Positions 34,041-46,300 of a stretch of DNA of 64,000 nt are shown one piece after another. The stretch is from Episyrphus balteatus. Taxonomy: Eukaryota > Arthropoda > Insecta > Diptera > Syrphidae. The stretch covers positions 157,825,718-157,889,717 of the forward strand of contig NC_079134.1 of the NCBI RefSeq assembly GCF_945859705.1. The letters run 5' to 3'. Each line of letters opens with the position of its first letter. Within the stretch, counting starts at the first letter, position 1. The notes under the pieces were generated by a model. That model searched no databases, was not told the origin of the DNA, and saw only the letters and a program-made list of their open reading frames with translations. Made by a program: the position numbers and the translations under genes.

Positions 34041-35360
34041 AGAAGAAAATATTTTGTTTGGATTTTGTTCCTGGTATCTTTTACTTTATTTTATTTTGTA
34101 TATGAGATAGACGTTTTTAATTTAATAAAAAAAAGATATATTTTCGAATACAAAGAAAAAATAGGAAAGAAAGATACAAAATTTATTACAATAAGAAAAT
34201 TTAAGCAACAATAATACTGGATCACTCAGCAAAATGAAAACTTATTTTAGGTACCTTTCTTAACAATCATCAATCACTAATCCCAATCACCCATTTCGTT
34301 TTTTTGTCCCATTGGCAAAAATATCGCCAAATAAACACAAAAATTTCAAACTTCCTTAAATATTCAAAATTTCTTAATTTTTTCGAATCTTTGATAATAC
34401 TTTTCAGGAGCCATGACTTGACTTAAATTTGCCCTTATAATTCACAAACCAAATCATGACTTTGCAACCAGTTAGGCGCGCCTTGCTATTCTAGGGAAGA
34501 TTACGGACCCCTGTATTAAACCTTTGACTGCTTAACTGTTTAGTGCTGACATTTTTGATATAAGGTGTCGAACGAAATCGTATACGACATGGAAAAGCAA
34601 AGCCTTAATTTTGTTTACCTTTTAAATTTGAAAATTCAAAAACTCAAGTCGTGCAGAACATAATTTTAAGATTAGAACAGAAGAGTGCCAGATCTGACAA
34701 TATTGTCCGATCGGTCGGCAAGAAAAACTCAAATTCATTCTTTGGCACTCATATTTTTATATACACTTAGGAGCAAAAAAATGGAATCAAACATTGCGTT
34801 CTGTTAAAAGTTAACACGATAATTGGTCAGGATGTAATTGATATACATGAATGTTAGTTGTTCAATTAAAAAGCTTGAAACAAAAGCTTTAATTCAATAC
34901 CAGGAACTTAAAAACCCGTTCATTTTATAAAGATCCAATCAACATAAGATAAGTATGTAAGGAAAAAAGACTGAAATTGAAGCAGAGAGTATGAAGAAAA
35001 TTTAACATTAAAAAAAAAAAAAATAAGTGCAATTTACTGACGGAGAGCGATGATACTATCGTATGCATTTTTATGTTTTTACCAACATTTCAGAGTAAAA
35101 AATTCAAGCTTTTAAATGAGACCATGAGACTTGAGGAAACATTATTTTATCCATTGCAATTTTTGTTTTTAATATAAATAAATTTTTTGATTCCGTTTTT
35201 TTTTTTTTCATTGTCTTCTAACATTTGAAGATTCGTACAACAGTAATTTTTGCAACTGGACCTTAGACGTTTGATTCTATTCGTTATAAATTTTCCTCAA
35301 ATTGAATTGGTGTCGACAATAAATTTACTAGGAAAATTTTGCTGATACTTTAGCAAATTC

Positions 35361-35430
35361 TCAATCCCACAATAAATTCCGGGGTAAAAGAATATCAATC
35401 CCACAATAAATTCCGGGGTAACAGAATATT
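35361..35430. repeat. Two-copy 35-bp tandem repeat
   Basis: TCAATCCCACAATAAATTCC then GGGGTAA is present twice in direct succession, starting at 35361 and 35396. Confidence 0.9.
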
Positions 35431-37224
35431 AAAAAAAAAAGACAATAATTTCCCTGGAGATATACGATAGGGTCCATTACTCAACAATGGATGAAAATCA
35501 GGTTTTTAACATTTACTGGCATACGACCTGGAAATATTTGCGAAATTTTGAACTCAATTTTTGCCATTATTTTCTTTGTTCCGCATATTAGATGTGTATT
35601 TTCGATGTAGCTATCCGTATCCGCATAATATTAAAATAGACAAAACACATCTTCCGATATAAAAATAGAATCTAAATCCAACAGCGGATAAAATTTCTTG
35701 ATATTAGTAAATCCTATCCCTAGCCCAAAGCAATCAAGCTCTATAAAAACAAGCAAAAGCAAAACGGCCACAAGCGAGTGACATCTACGATAACGCGATT
35801 TATTAAGAAACTTGCACATTTAGCATTACTTAGGAGGTACCGAAGCGTGTCAGGGTAGTAGTTTCCAAGTACCAAAGCTATTTCAGCAATAGGTCCAATA
35901 ACTTTAACTAAGCAATAAGGCCAAAAGTTACCGACAAGTACGCTTTCGAGCAAAAAAATTGCTGACAAGGTCTCCCCTAAGGTCAACTTGGCTTAGGGCT
36001 CTGCGTTGCTGAAAGGGATGATAGGTCGTTATATGGACGACTGTTTTACTAGGCAAGGCCAAAATTCAACATCCTTCTTCCCACTAAACACACCATCACA
36101 ATAGGTAATAAGCTTATGCTCATTCAGATCGAAATTGACAAAAATGACCAAAACAATTAGTGATAGCAGTTAATGCCTTACAAGAGCCATGGTATCAAAA
36201 CGGCGCAACAGGTATTCCAGAGGCAGCCGCCATTTCTCCGAATTAACCTATCTAATGCTCATCATTGGAATCCTCTCGCGTTTACTATTGTATGTTTATC
36301 AAAACTTTGTAAAATGAAATAAAAAACAGTTTTATTTTTTTTTTTTGTTAAAAATGAGACCAAATGAATAATAGTTGGAATCTCTCATGAAAATAAAATC
36401 ATCGTATAAGATGATTTATTTTTTTTTTTTTTTAATATAAAAACCAATATATACAAAATTAATAAAAATAAAAACAATTAATAATAATAAAATTTAAAAT
36501 ATTAATAGAAACATTAAATTTGTGTACCTAACTATAAACAAAAAACATATTTGTTTGTTTTAAAATTATAACTTAAATATTTTTTACATTTTATTGTTAA
36601 ATTTTTAATAAATTGTCATATCTCATACACATAAACAATATTATAGTAAGTCAATCACTTTTTCGGCGCATATATTCATAAATACACTCGAACACATTTA
36701 AAAAAATTTTTTTTATAATGCTATTTGCATTAGTGTCCCGTTTTTTTTTTTGTTTTGTTTAATAAATTTGAATAATGAACCTAAATATCTTAAAGTAAAA
36801 AAAAAAAAATATATTATATAACTACAATTAATTCAATAATACATTAGAGAAAGAGATAAAAATATTTCCTTTTTTGTTTTGTTGTTGTTATTTGTTATAG
36901 TTTTTTTTTTTTTTTTAAACTTAACAGAAAGAGTGTAATAACGAAATAAGAGTTTATCTCTCGTTTTTTGTTCTCTCTTCATTTAGATGATGGTAATATT
37001 TTTGTTTAGAAGAATATTGTATCTTTACATATATTATTAGTGGCAGCAGAGTACCCAAAGTCATAATAATAATAATAATCATTAAGTAAATAATAACTAA
37101 CTGCGAGAAACATAAGATAAACTAACAACAATAATAGAATTATTATGAAAATAAAAACTATTGTAATATATCAGTCATCACGGCTTTTGCACAAAATTTT
37201 TCTGGCCAAGCCTATGGCCTGATC

Positions 37225-37332
37225 TCAGAGAATCTCACAGCAGCGACAATACCTAGGTCGGTGGCCAGTTGTAACTGGTGGTGGGGTCACCGGAGCAAAG
37301 TATGCATGAACTTTAATATTTGGTAAATGATT
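37225..37332 (-). CDS. FBXL20: FBXL20-like terminal exon (CaaX tail)
   Basis: 108 bp, NHLPNIKVHAYFAPVTPPPV through RPRYCRCCEIL and TGA (37227-37225). Proline-rich linker, basic/Cys-rich patch and CEIL prenylation box. Acceptor CCTGTAG. Confidence 0.94.
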   Translation of the reverse strand, partial: NHLPNIKVHAYFAPVTPPPVTTGHRPRYCRCCEIL

Positions 37333-40300
37333 CTACAGGAAAAAAAAAAATAGGTTCTTGTCTTGATATTTCTTATATTTAATAAAATTGAAAAAAAAAA
37401 ACACTTACTTTTAATTTTCGTATTGCCGCTCGTGTAATCATTTGGCAGTCGAATAGCTCAATTCTCTGTAGATTGTGACACGATACTAAATGCTCTAAGG
37501 TTCGATCGGTTATTAGTGGACAATTATCCAATTCTAGGACGGATAGACTTTCAGCTGCACAACTACCGGCGGCCAGCTGACGTATTCCATCGTCGGTTAT
37601 AAGCTCACAATGTGATAAAGTCTACAAAGACTAAAGTTAGAAAGACGTAAGAAAGTTAATAATTTCTTTGTTACCAATTTCTCTAAGCTCGGACAACCAG
37701 TTGCCAAATGGGCCAACGTCAAATCAGTTATCTGGTTGCATTCTTCCAAGTCCATTCGTTCTAAATATTTACAATTTTTACCAAGTGCTTGGAATCCAAT
37801 GTCGGAAAAATTCCTGCATCCGGATACCTCTAAGGTATTCAAAAGTGGGTTATTTTGCGATAAAGCTATTAGTGAAACGTCCGTCAATTCGCCACACTTT
37901 GATACGCATAGCTTTTGTAATTTACGGCAATTTGATGCAATAAGTCGTATTGAAGAATCGGTGATATTCTAAAAAAGCATACAAAAATATATTAAATTTC
38001 ATTCGAATTAAAAGATAAGATTGGTGTTTTACCTCACAACTATGAAAATTAAGCACCATTAAGTCGGGACAGTATTTAGCTAAACATTGCAGTGCGTTGT
38101 CATTTACTTGTTTACAACCTTTACTGCTGAACTTTCTTAATTTAACACAACCGCGTGATAGGGCTTCGACTCCATTTTCCGATATGAGATGACACCATGA
38201 TACATTAATCTCTAGAAGGTTCTAAATGATGGAAATAAATTAAAATAGTTATAGAAATGATTGTTATTTCGTATTTTTATTTAAATATACACTTAATTGG
38301 AGAGGTTTTATTATTTTTTTTTTTTAATTCTTAATTTTAGCTTCATTAGATAACACTGCCCAACACACAAAAATTTTCCAGGCCGTTGTTTATCATTTCT
38401 TACTAAATTTAGGGTGCATTAACATTAGTTTTTTTTCTAGCAGCTCTAGTTTTTAAATTATTCATACATGAAAAGGCATAGAAATTCATACAATTTTTTT
38501 TTTGTTAAATTTGTTCTTACTTAAAAATTTTTTTTTGTATTTTTACTTTACTTACTGAACCGAAACACATTACATTCGAAATAAATGTTTCTAATAAAAC
38601 TTTAAAAACGCTTGTAATAATGAAATATAAAAAAAATATCATGAAATTAACCCAAAAATGTAAAAAAATTCTGGAAAATGTTAACAAACAGTTAAAATAA
38701 GCATAGCTTAAAAATAAGTACAAAACTACCCCCCAAAATGTGAAAAACTAAAATATTTCAAAAAATAGAGGTCCTAGAAAAAAATGAATGTGATTTTTAG
38801 GTTTACTGACCCAAAATACATTGAATTTAATACAAATTTTTCTGGAAAATTTGATAAACGCTCAAAATAAGAAAAGCTTAAAAATTAGTATGAATTTTTC
38901 CCCCAAAAATGAAAAATTAATTATTTCAAAAACTAGAGCTGTTAGAAAGAAACCAATTAATATTGGTTTCTTTGAGCTTACTGAACCCAAATGTATAAAA
39001 TTTGATATAAATCTTTCTGGAAAATTTTAATAAGTTCAAAATTGGACAGTGTAATGTACTACTGACCCGTGATTCTATGATTCAATTTAAAAGAGTTTTT
39101 CAATGTCCACTAAACTTTTATCTATTGATGTTAGAAATAGAAATTAGACCTCTCTAAACAAAATCAGATTAACATGAACACGCTGAGAGTGGAAACGCTT
39201 GCCGAAGTCCTAGCTTAAGTTTAAAAAGATGTTACAACCCCAAGGAAGTGAGATAAACCGGACGATTACAAGTAAAATAATTGCGCTACCTGTTATCAAA
39301 ATAGATGTTGATTAGATCTTAGAGGAAGACTAATTAAAAAATCTTGAACTTTCGTTATAAATATTTTAACTTTAATTAATAACTTTCATTATTTTAGTAA
39401 AAGGGATTGAGATCATTTAGTGGAAATAATTATGATGAAAATGGGCGAAAAAAATTTAACGAATTAAATACATTGCGAGATTAAAAAAGAATTAAATCCG
39501 AGAGAATGAGAAAATACTCAAAGAGTCATTCTATTTTTATAATTTAAAGGGATTTTGTAGTACCCCGAGGCGCAAAGGTTAATACGACAAGTACGCAAGA
39601 GCTCTGAGATCGACTCGGTGGTAAATGGTAGACCCTTTCCATTCTCGAAAATTAACTACACACACAAAAATAGTATGAGAGTTGTCATTCAGTAGGCCTA
39701 GACCTTTCATGTGATGTCGTACCACATATTTATTTTTTATTAGTCATAAGGATTTACGCATCAATTTCTCACAAAGAAATTAGGGGGTGCTATAATATTC
39801 CCGATACATAAAAAGGATTCTTGTTGGAAGCATGACACATAAGATATTCACAACATTCTTTGTAGAATGTGAATGGCAGCTCAGAACTTGTTGAGTTTCA
39901 AGCTAGCTTTACACCAGGATCCTCCACAATAGAAAACATTTTCACTATCAGGAGTGCAGTGGATAGTCAATTGTTCAAAGCTGTGCAAGACCAAAACAAT
40001 TGGTAAGGTAAGTGGTCGTGTCTGGCAAAAAGATGCAATTTAAATTAATCTAAATGCTGAAAATGAATCGCACAGTAAGGCTCTTATGTAATAAATTGTA
40101 GAAGATTTAGATTAGAAGTTTAGAGCAGAATATGCAGCAGAAGTGGCGTTGTACTTGTTCAGAACAACGTACAATAGGCTTAACCATAATCTTGCAAAAA
40201 GGAACTACTTCTTTGGTCAGGTTAAGAAGCAAAGTACTCAACCTTAACTTCATACATGCCTGGATATCGAGCAGTTGAGTATAGGTCAAAAAAACCACAT

Positions 40301-43300
40301 GCACACTAATTAATGGCATCTGTGAAAAAAAAACTCCTTTGATTGGTGCTTCGAAGCTAACTATCGACCCTGAAGTCGGAAAAGATTCACCATATCGATT
40401 GATTTTTTTTAAATGATTTTGAAACGTCCACTGTGGCGTATGTGGAACATTCTCCTTACCAATTTCATATTTTTTAACAAAAAAAAAGGCGTTTGTTTTT
40501 GTTTGATTACCATTCCATAATCGTCGCGATCGTGTCTCATTAAGGATAGAAGCGGCGGATAAAATCGTGCAGGGCTTTTTGTTAACAAAAAAGCCCTTCA
40601 AATGATTTTCATCAGGAGCGTGGGAAATAAAATCAAACGAAGAACTTAACTATTTTTCAATTACATCAATGGTAGACAATCAAGCAGTGAAAAATCTCAG
40701 ATTAGCTTTGGATGCAACATTCAAGTACCAAAAAAATAGATCTTAACCGAATTAAAGTGTACGAACTAATTAGAAATTAGACTGCCCAAGTTTTTGGTCA
40801 AGTTCGTCGTACCTACATCATGTGCCAAAAGCGACTTAAGTAGCAAAATGAGAGATTAGCGATACAATAGGTATTCATTAAAGCTATAAAGACGTCAGCA
40901 ATATTCGAACGTCTGCTTTAAGTTTGAAGCAAATAAATGCTGAAAATAAAACGTAGTTTAGGGTGATAAATTTCTACAGACAAATACTTAGTAAAGGACC
41001 AAGATTTACTATTTTCCAAAAAAATTATTCCTAAATGTCAAAGTAATTGTTTGAAAACTAGCAAATAAACCTTCAACATCATTACAAATCGCATTATATC
41101 TCAAATTATATCCCTAAACGAATATTTCAATCCGTCAAAGGTACAATAAAACTTTAAAAATCATACAAAATCAAATCGAATTAAATAAAGAAACTCCAAA
41201 TGGGTGATTTTTTTTTTTGGCAATGACCACTTTAAATAGATCATTTTCAACCTCCGTTATTATTATTGTTATCCCCTTTTGAAAATACTTAAAACAACAA
41301 CCATAAAATTATTGATCCTGTGTCCTTGTGCAGAGCAGCTGAGAGAGCGTGTGAAAAGCAAAAACACACAGAAAGCTATTAAAGGACACATCACATAGTA
41401 AACAGGTGGAGGGGTGGCAAATAGGTGGTGGATGGTTAACACAGAGCCTGCTGATGGATACTTTGTGTGTTTGTGTGTGCACTCTGGCAATCGTCTTCAT
41501 CGTCCTCGTCGTCACCCACTCAACAACACTTACTCAGTGCTTTCTGCCCTTTTCTCTTCCAAACATCCTTTTTCAACAACAACAAAAAACTACACTCAAG
41601 CTCATACATGCCTTTAAGACAGTTTGGGTATAATATCATGAAAAAAAAAACAACCCACACACAAGGCAAAGTAAGAAGAAAAAAAAAAAAGTAAAAACAT
41701 ACAAGGATTGAAGAAGACTGTTGACTGACGGACGGACGACTTTTACTGCACTAAAACTGTGGTGTGATGTGATTCTGTTTTTGTTTTTATGTACTTTTTT
41801 TTTTGCTTTTTGGAAGGAATGTAGGCCAAAACTTTTGTACCATCATAATCGTTTGACCTCATTTTGGCCTAAAAACAGCACATCACACACATACAAAAAA
41901 AAACTGAATGAATGTGGTTGCTGCTAGTTGCAAAAAGCAGCAATAAGGACGAGGATGCCAACACTGGCAGAGGCAAGGCAAGGCAAGGCAGTCAGGAAGT
42001 GAAGCTTGAGTTGCTTGCTAAATCGACAACGACGATAACTACCAACTATACCAAAACCCAACCAACCAACTATGGCACAAGGTTGTGAAGAGAGGAATTA
42101 AAATATAAAAACAGTGTAACAAAGTATATCTTTCATGGCTCGAAGAAAGAGCAGTGCAAGAGAGTAGATATAAATGGATACAAATGGAGGGTTGGAATGG
42201 ATACATGTTTTGGACGGAAGAGAGAAACGTTTTTTTTCTTCTTCTTCATCCTTTTTAAATGGATTTTAAGGTTTTTTTTGCTATTTTTTTTATATCAAAG
42301 TCGCTTGAAGGCAACGACAAAACAGCTGAAAGAGCAAAAGTAGAATCTTTCTTTCATTCATTTTGCTATTTTCTTTTGTATTCAGTTCAGGATCTCTCAA
42401 GGACATGACCTGAAAATGAGGGTTTTCTTTCATTCAACCTCATCATCATAATCATACACACACATATGTATATGCAACTTACAGGACATCCATCGGAGAT
42501 GTATTTTAAACTATTGTCGGTTATATTAGCGCACGAGTCTAAATTTATGGATGTTAATTTCGAACAGTAGCGACTTATTGATTGCGTCGATAGGTCGGTT
42601 ATCTTTTTGCACTCAGATAGATCTAGATGCTCGATATAATGGCAGTGGTTAGCTAGGGTTCTAGAAAAAAAAAAATAGAAAAAAATTAAAAAAATTTAAG
42701 GACTATGTAATTATTTTCATTATACCGTATTGATACATCTCCAACTGATTGGCAACCTCGCAGCGAGAGAAATTTCAAAAAACCACCGCATCTCTGGGAT
42801 ATATTTTCAATGACAGGACCCTGGAAAGTAAACAGACAGAATAAAAAGTTTTTACAAGTATGTTGATGAATAATAAATCGAAGGAGAGAGATATTACCTC
42901 GATGTCCCGTTGAAAGTCAAACAAATTGATTTTTTGCCAACTCGAACCGTCCAGGGCAAGGACATTCCAATATTTGCAGACCTGTTAACAAATTTAAATA
43001 GAACAATTTTATATATATGTATCATTGAAGTTGAATATATAAGAGTATGTATATGTTTTGTGATGAGACATATTGTGTGTTAATAATACATATGTACATA
43101 TAAACTAGTCTGGTTTTTATAGCTTAAATCGGCGAGTTCAAAAAGCTTTTTTGTGTGTGCCCCAAAAATGTGGGTCAACGAAAATTCGCGGCGACCTCAT
43201 TACATGATGATTTGTAGGACATATAAATTTAGTGCATTGTATATGCGTTCTTGTACATGCTCTCGTGCACCTTCATATATAGAGGAATGATGAAAAGGAA

Positions 43301-46300
43301 ATTGTCTGGTTAGAAACACACAAAAAGTATGTAGATATGACCTGAAAAGTTCCCTTTTTTCCTGGGGATTCAATAGAACAATAGGAGAAAATGAAAACGG
43401 TTGAAAGGGAAAATTTTCAATTTTTTTTTTGTTTTTGTTGGATATAGTCAGGATTTATGATGAACATAAAAATGTAGGTCATAGAATTTTTTTGCAATAA
43501 AAAATCGATCGATATGGTGTTTTGGTTTGAGTTTGTATTTTTATGCATGCATAGAGGAGAATACATATTCAACAAGCAATATCTACAATTTTGTCAACAA
43601 ATAATATGAAAAATTATTAGAAACGCCTTGTTAATAAAACATTGATTCTATGGGGGATATTAAATTGTCAGAGAGAAAAGAAAAGCAAACATACGAATAT
43701 TTGTATTTTTCTGTAAAATGTTGTGTTACGAATGTCAAACGAGGTTTAATAAAAAATAACAAAGTTAATATGACAAATTTTTGTGAAGAGTTTTTTATTT
43801 GTTTTTACTGAATATGAATAGAAATTCGAAAAAAACTGACATTGGTTAATTCATCTTTGAAAAAATCTTTACTTTTATGTATCCACAGTTTGTACAATTT
43901 ATAAATTTTAGAAAACTATTTAAAGGTTTTTAGAAATTTAAGTAACCCTTTTGCAACTTATATTCATTCCTTTGCAAACCAAGGGTCCAGGTTGCAGCGA
44001 AAAGCTTTTTTCTTGTTCACTCTTGAATTTGATTCTTGGCGAAAAAAAAAAATAAGAAAGCAAATCTATTTCCATGATGATACAAAAACAATTAAATGGT
44101 TATAAAGTATCAAATTTAAGTTCATCTTTTTGCAAATCAAATTCATCTAATGGAAGTCAAATGCTTGAATTTGTCAATTAACTCTTTTAAGTTCAGGAAC
44201 TGATGCTCTATCATATTCCTTTAGTCTGAAGACATCAATTTTGGCGGTCTAATTTAAACCAGCGCGACACAAAATGAATGGATAGAACTCAAGGAATAAG
44301 CTAATTATATCGATCTGATTTTTAAGAATTTAAAATCTCATCACACAATCATGAAATAAGAGTTTATATTTCTAGTTTTATCCATTGCATCACTTGGGTT
44401 TTTTGGTGTTTTTTTTTTTTTTAAGAAAAGATGAAATTCAGAATTAGAACAATAAAAATTGTAACCCTAATGAAAATTGGAAAAAAATGTTTCATTTAAG
44501 ATAGGAACAAAGAGTCTTAGCAGTTTATAAAAATATTTTAGGTAAAAAGGTACTTTATCGAAAATAAGGAAAATCCGTGATAAGTTCCATAAAATCAATT
44601 TTAAAAAGGTAAGCTCTTACGAACTTTATTAAAAATGTGGCCTCTGCCATACACTGATGGAAAAGCCACCATAAAACAACGTAAAATCAATGGAAACCAC
44701 ATTGATTTAACTATTATTTGGAATGATTTTGCGTTGAAGATGAACATTTTAAAATCAACGTGGAAAAAAGGTTAATTTTTGATGGTTTCGGATCTTAAAG
44801 TCATATAAATCAAAGTAGTTCATTTTTGAAACAACGACGTTTCAACTTCAATTTATTTTTTCCCTCAGTTTAGGAATTTTTTATTAAAAAAAAAAAAAAA
44901 ATTGATATGTTACCCTGATAAAATTTGGTAGAAACGTTATATTTGGAATAGGAAAAAAGAATAAAGAGAACTCTTAAAATAATTTTGAATGAGAGGGTGT
45001 TTTTTTTTCGAGGAGGTAGTAAATTCTGTAATAAGTTGAAAGAAACCAATGATTCGCTTGGAACTTAAGTGTATAGATGTTTTATTTGTACTAATATTGA
45101 AATAATGAGCCTTCCAGTAAAGGGGTATTTTTTAGTAAAGGGCACAAATATCTCCGAATAAATCCAAATCTCTAAATTTCCCTTGCTCGAAAAAAAAATA
45201 CCCTTTTATCCAAAACTATTCTATGATGGGTTCCATAAATACTAAACTTCTTTCTTTATATTACATCATTACTAGATTTCCGTAGGCTACCAGTTTTAAA
45301 GCTGAGTTTTGGCAATAACTACTTATGTTTCCTGCAACCAAAAAAACACCCTTTAATCCAAAAGTTCATTTTATTTTTCGTTTCGATGAGAAATTGAATG
45401 TTTATACTTAAGTTCTTACGCGTACTACGTTTGTGTTGCATTGTTATTGAAAACAATATATTTACTGTGCAAGTTTATTTTTAAAACACAGCAATTTGAA
45501 CAATATTATGATCTGATATAAATTCGTTGGCTGTGAATTATAGGGTTGTATGTTTAATGGAAAAGCTTGCAGAAATGCAACCTTCTAATTCTCAGCCAGC
45601 AGAAACAATTTTTCAACGCCAACCCAAAATTTGTTTTAAATAAATATTTTTTTCCTAAAGAAAGAAATGTTCCACATACACCACAGTGACCAATTCAGCT
45701 ATATCCTTCAAAATTGTCAAGAAAGAGAAACTAATAAAACAAGTGGACTTTTTTTGTTGATCTAAATTCTAAAGACTTCGAACAGATCCGTGAACCAAAA
45801 ATTAAAAATCACTTACGTCTCGAATTCTGGACGAGAATTGGTTTATTTGACTCCAAGCTGTACATATTGAGAATGTTTGAATATTTGAATTTCGATGTAG
45901 GTACCAAAATTCATGGCCAAAAATAATTTTTGACATCAAAATTCACAATATGAACCACTGTGTACCGAAAAATCCTGTTTGAAGAATCATTTCATCAGTT
46001 ATTTATAGAGATTAATTGTCTGTAAAATCAGTTCACCAGAATACATTTCCTGCTTTTTTAATTACAATTAACTGTTAAAACTGTTAAAAAATTAAATGTC
46101 TCCAAAAATACCTATTTTAAATGAAATATTTTTTTAAACGTAAACACATTTGCTTCAATGAACTCATTTAAGGTGCTCTGAACTCTCGGTCATATTTTTT
46201 TAACAAGCTTACATAAAACATTCACATATTTGTGTGCAAGCTGTTTATTGACCCGCTCATATACCCTGAATGCACATTGTGACGCTTGAGTTCAAAAAAC

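Larger units (their letters stand above)
32031..37224. other. AT-rich DNA downstream of the F-box gene, likely with its 3'UTR
   Basis: No convincing exon. TTTATT (AATAAA on the - strand) occurs many times, so the polyadenylation site cannot be chosen. A less AT-rich patch at 35460-36290 has no recognisable protein on either strand and may be old transposon debris. Confidence 0.4.
38222..42482 (-). other. Intron 4 (4.26 kb) of the F-box gene
   Basis: Contains a dead LINE fragment (39782-40005), one copy of the dispersed motif (40429-40451) and a less AT-rich stretch at 41240-42120 with GTGTGTTTGTGTGTGC, TCGTCTTCATCGTCCTCGTC and GGCAAGGCAAGGCAAGGCA tracts. That stretch has no domain-bearing frame and looks like non-repetitive intronic, possibly regulatory, DNA. 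A 164-codon open frame on the - strand (40107-40601) has no recognisable domain. Confidence 0.7.

Noticed and set aside
33918..34214. 98-codon Phe/Leu/Tyr-rich + strand frame
   Set aside because: Low-complexity translation of a T-rich tract including a TTTA microsatellite.
35631..35986. 62- and 81-codon - strand frames in a less AT-rich patch
   Set aside because: Read as possible retroelement debris, but no reverse transcriptase, integrase or other motif could be identified.
37597..37887. Single-exon LRR reading frame of 96 codons
   Set aside because: The LRR part is real, but the frame runs past the donor at 37674 into a 53-bp intron and starts at an internal Met; it is part of the multi-exon F-box gene.
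40107..40601. 164-codon - strand open frame
   Set aside because: No domain recognised, no matching splice context with the surrounding gene on the same strand, and it lies in an intron next to LINE debris and a dispersed motif copy.
40429..45690. 5.2-kb TIR transposon carrying three F-box gene exons
   Set aside because: Only one 23-bp motif matches at each end, no flanking duplication is visible, and the exons are in normal conserved order; kept only as a low-interest question.
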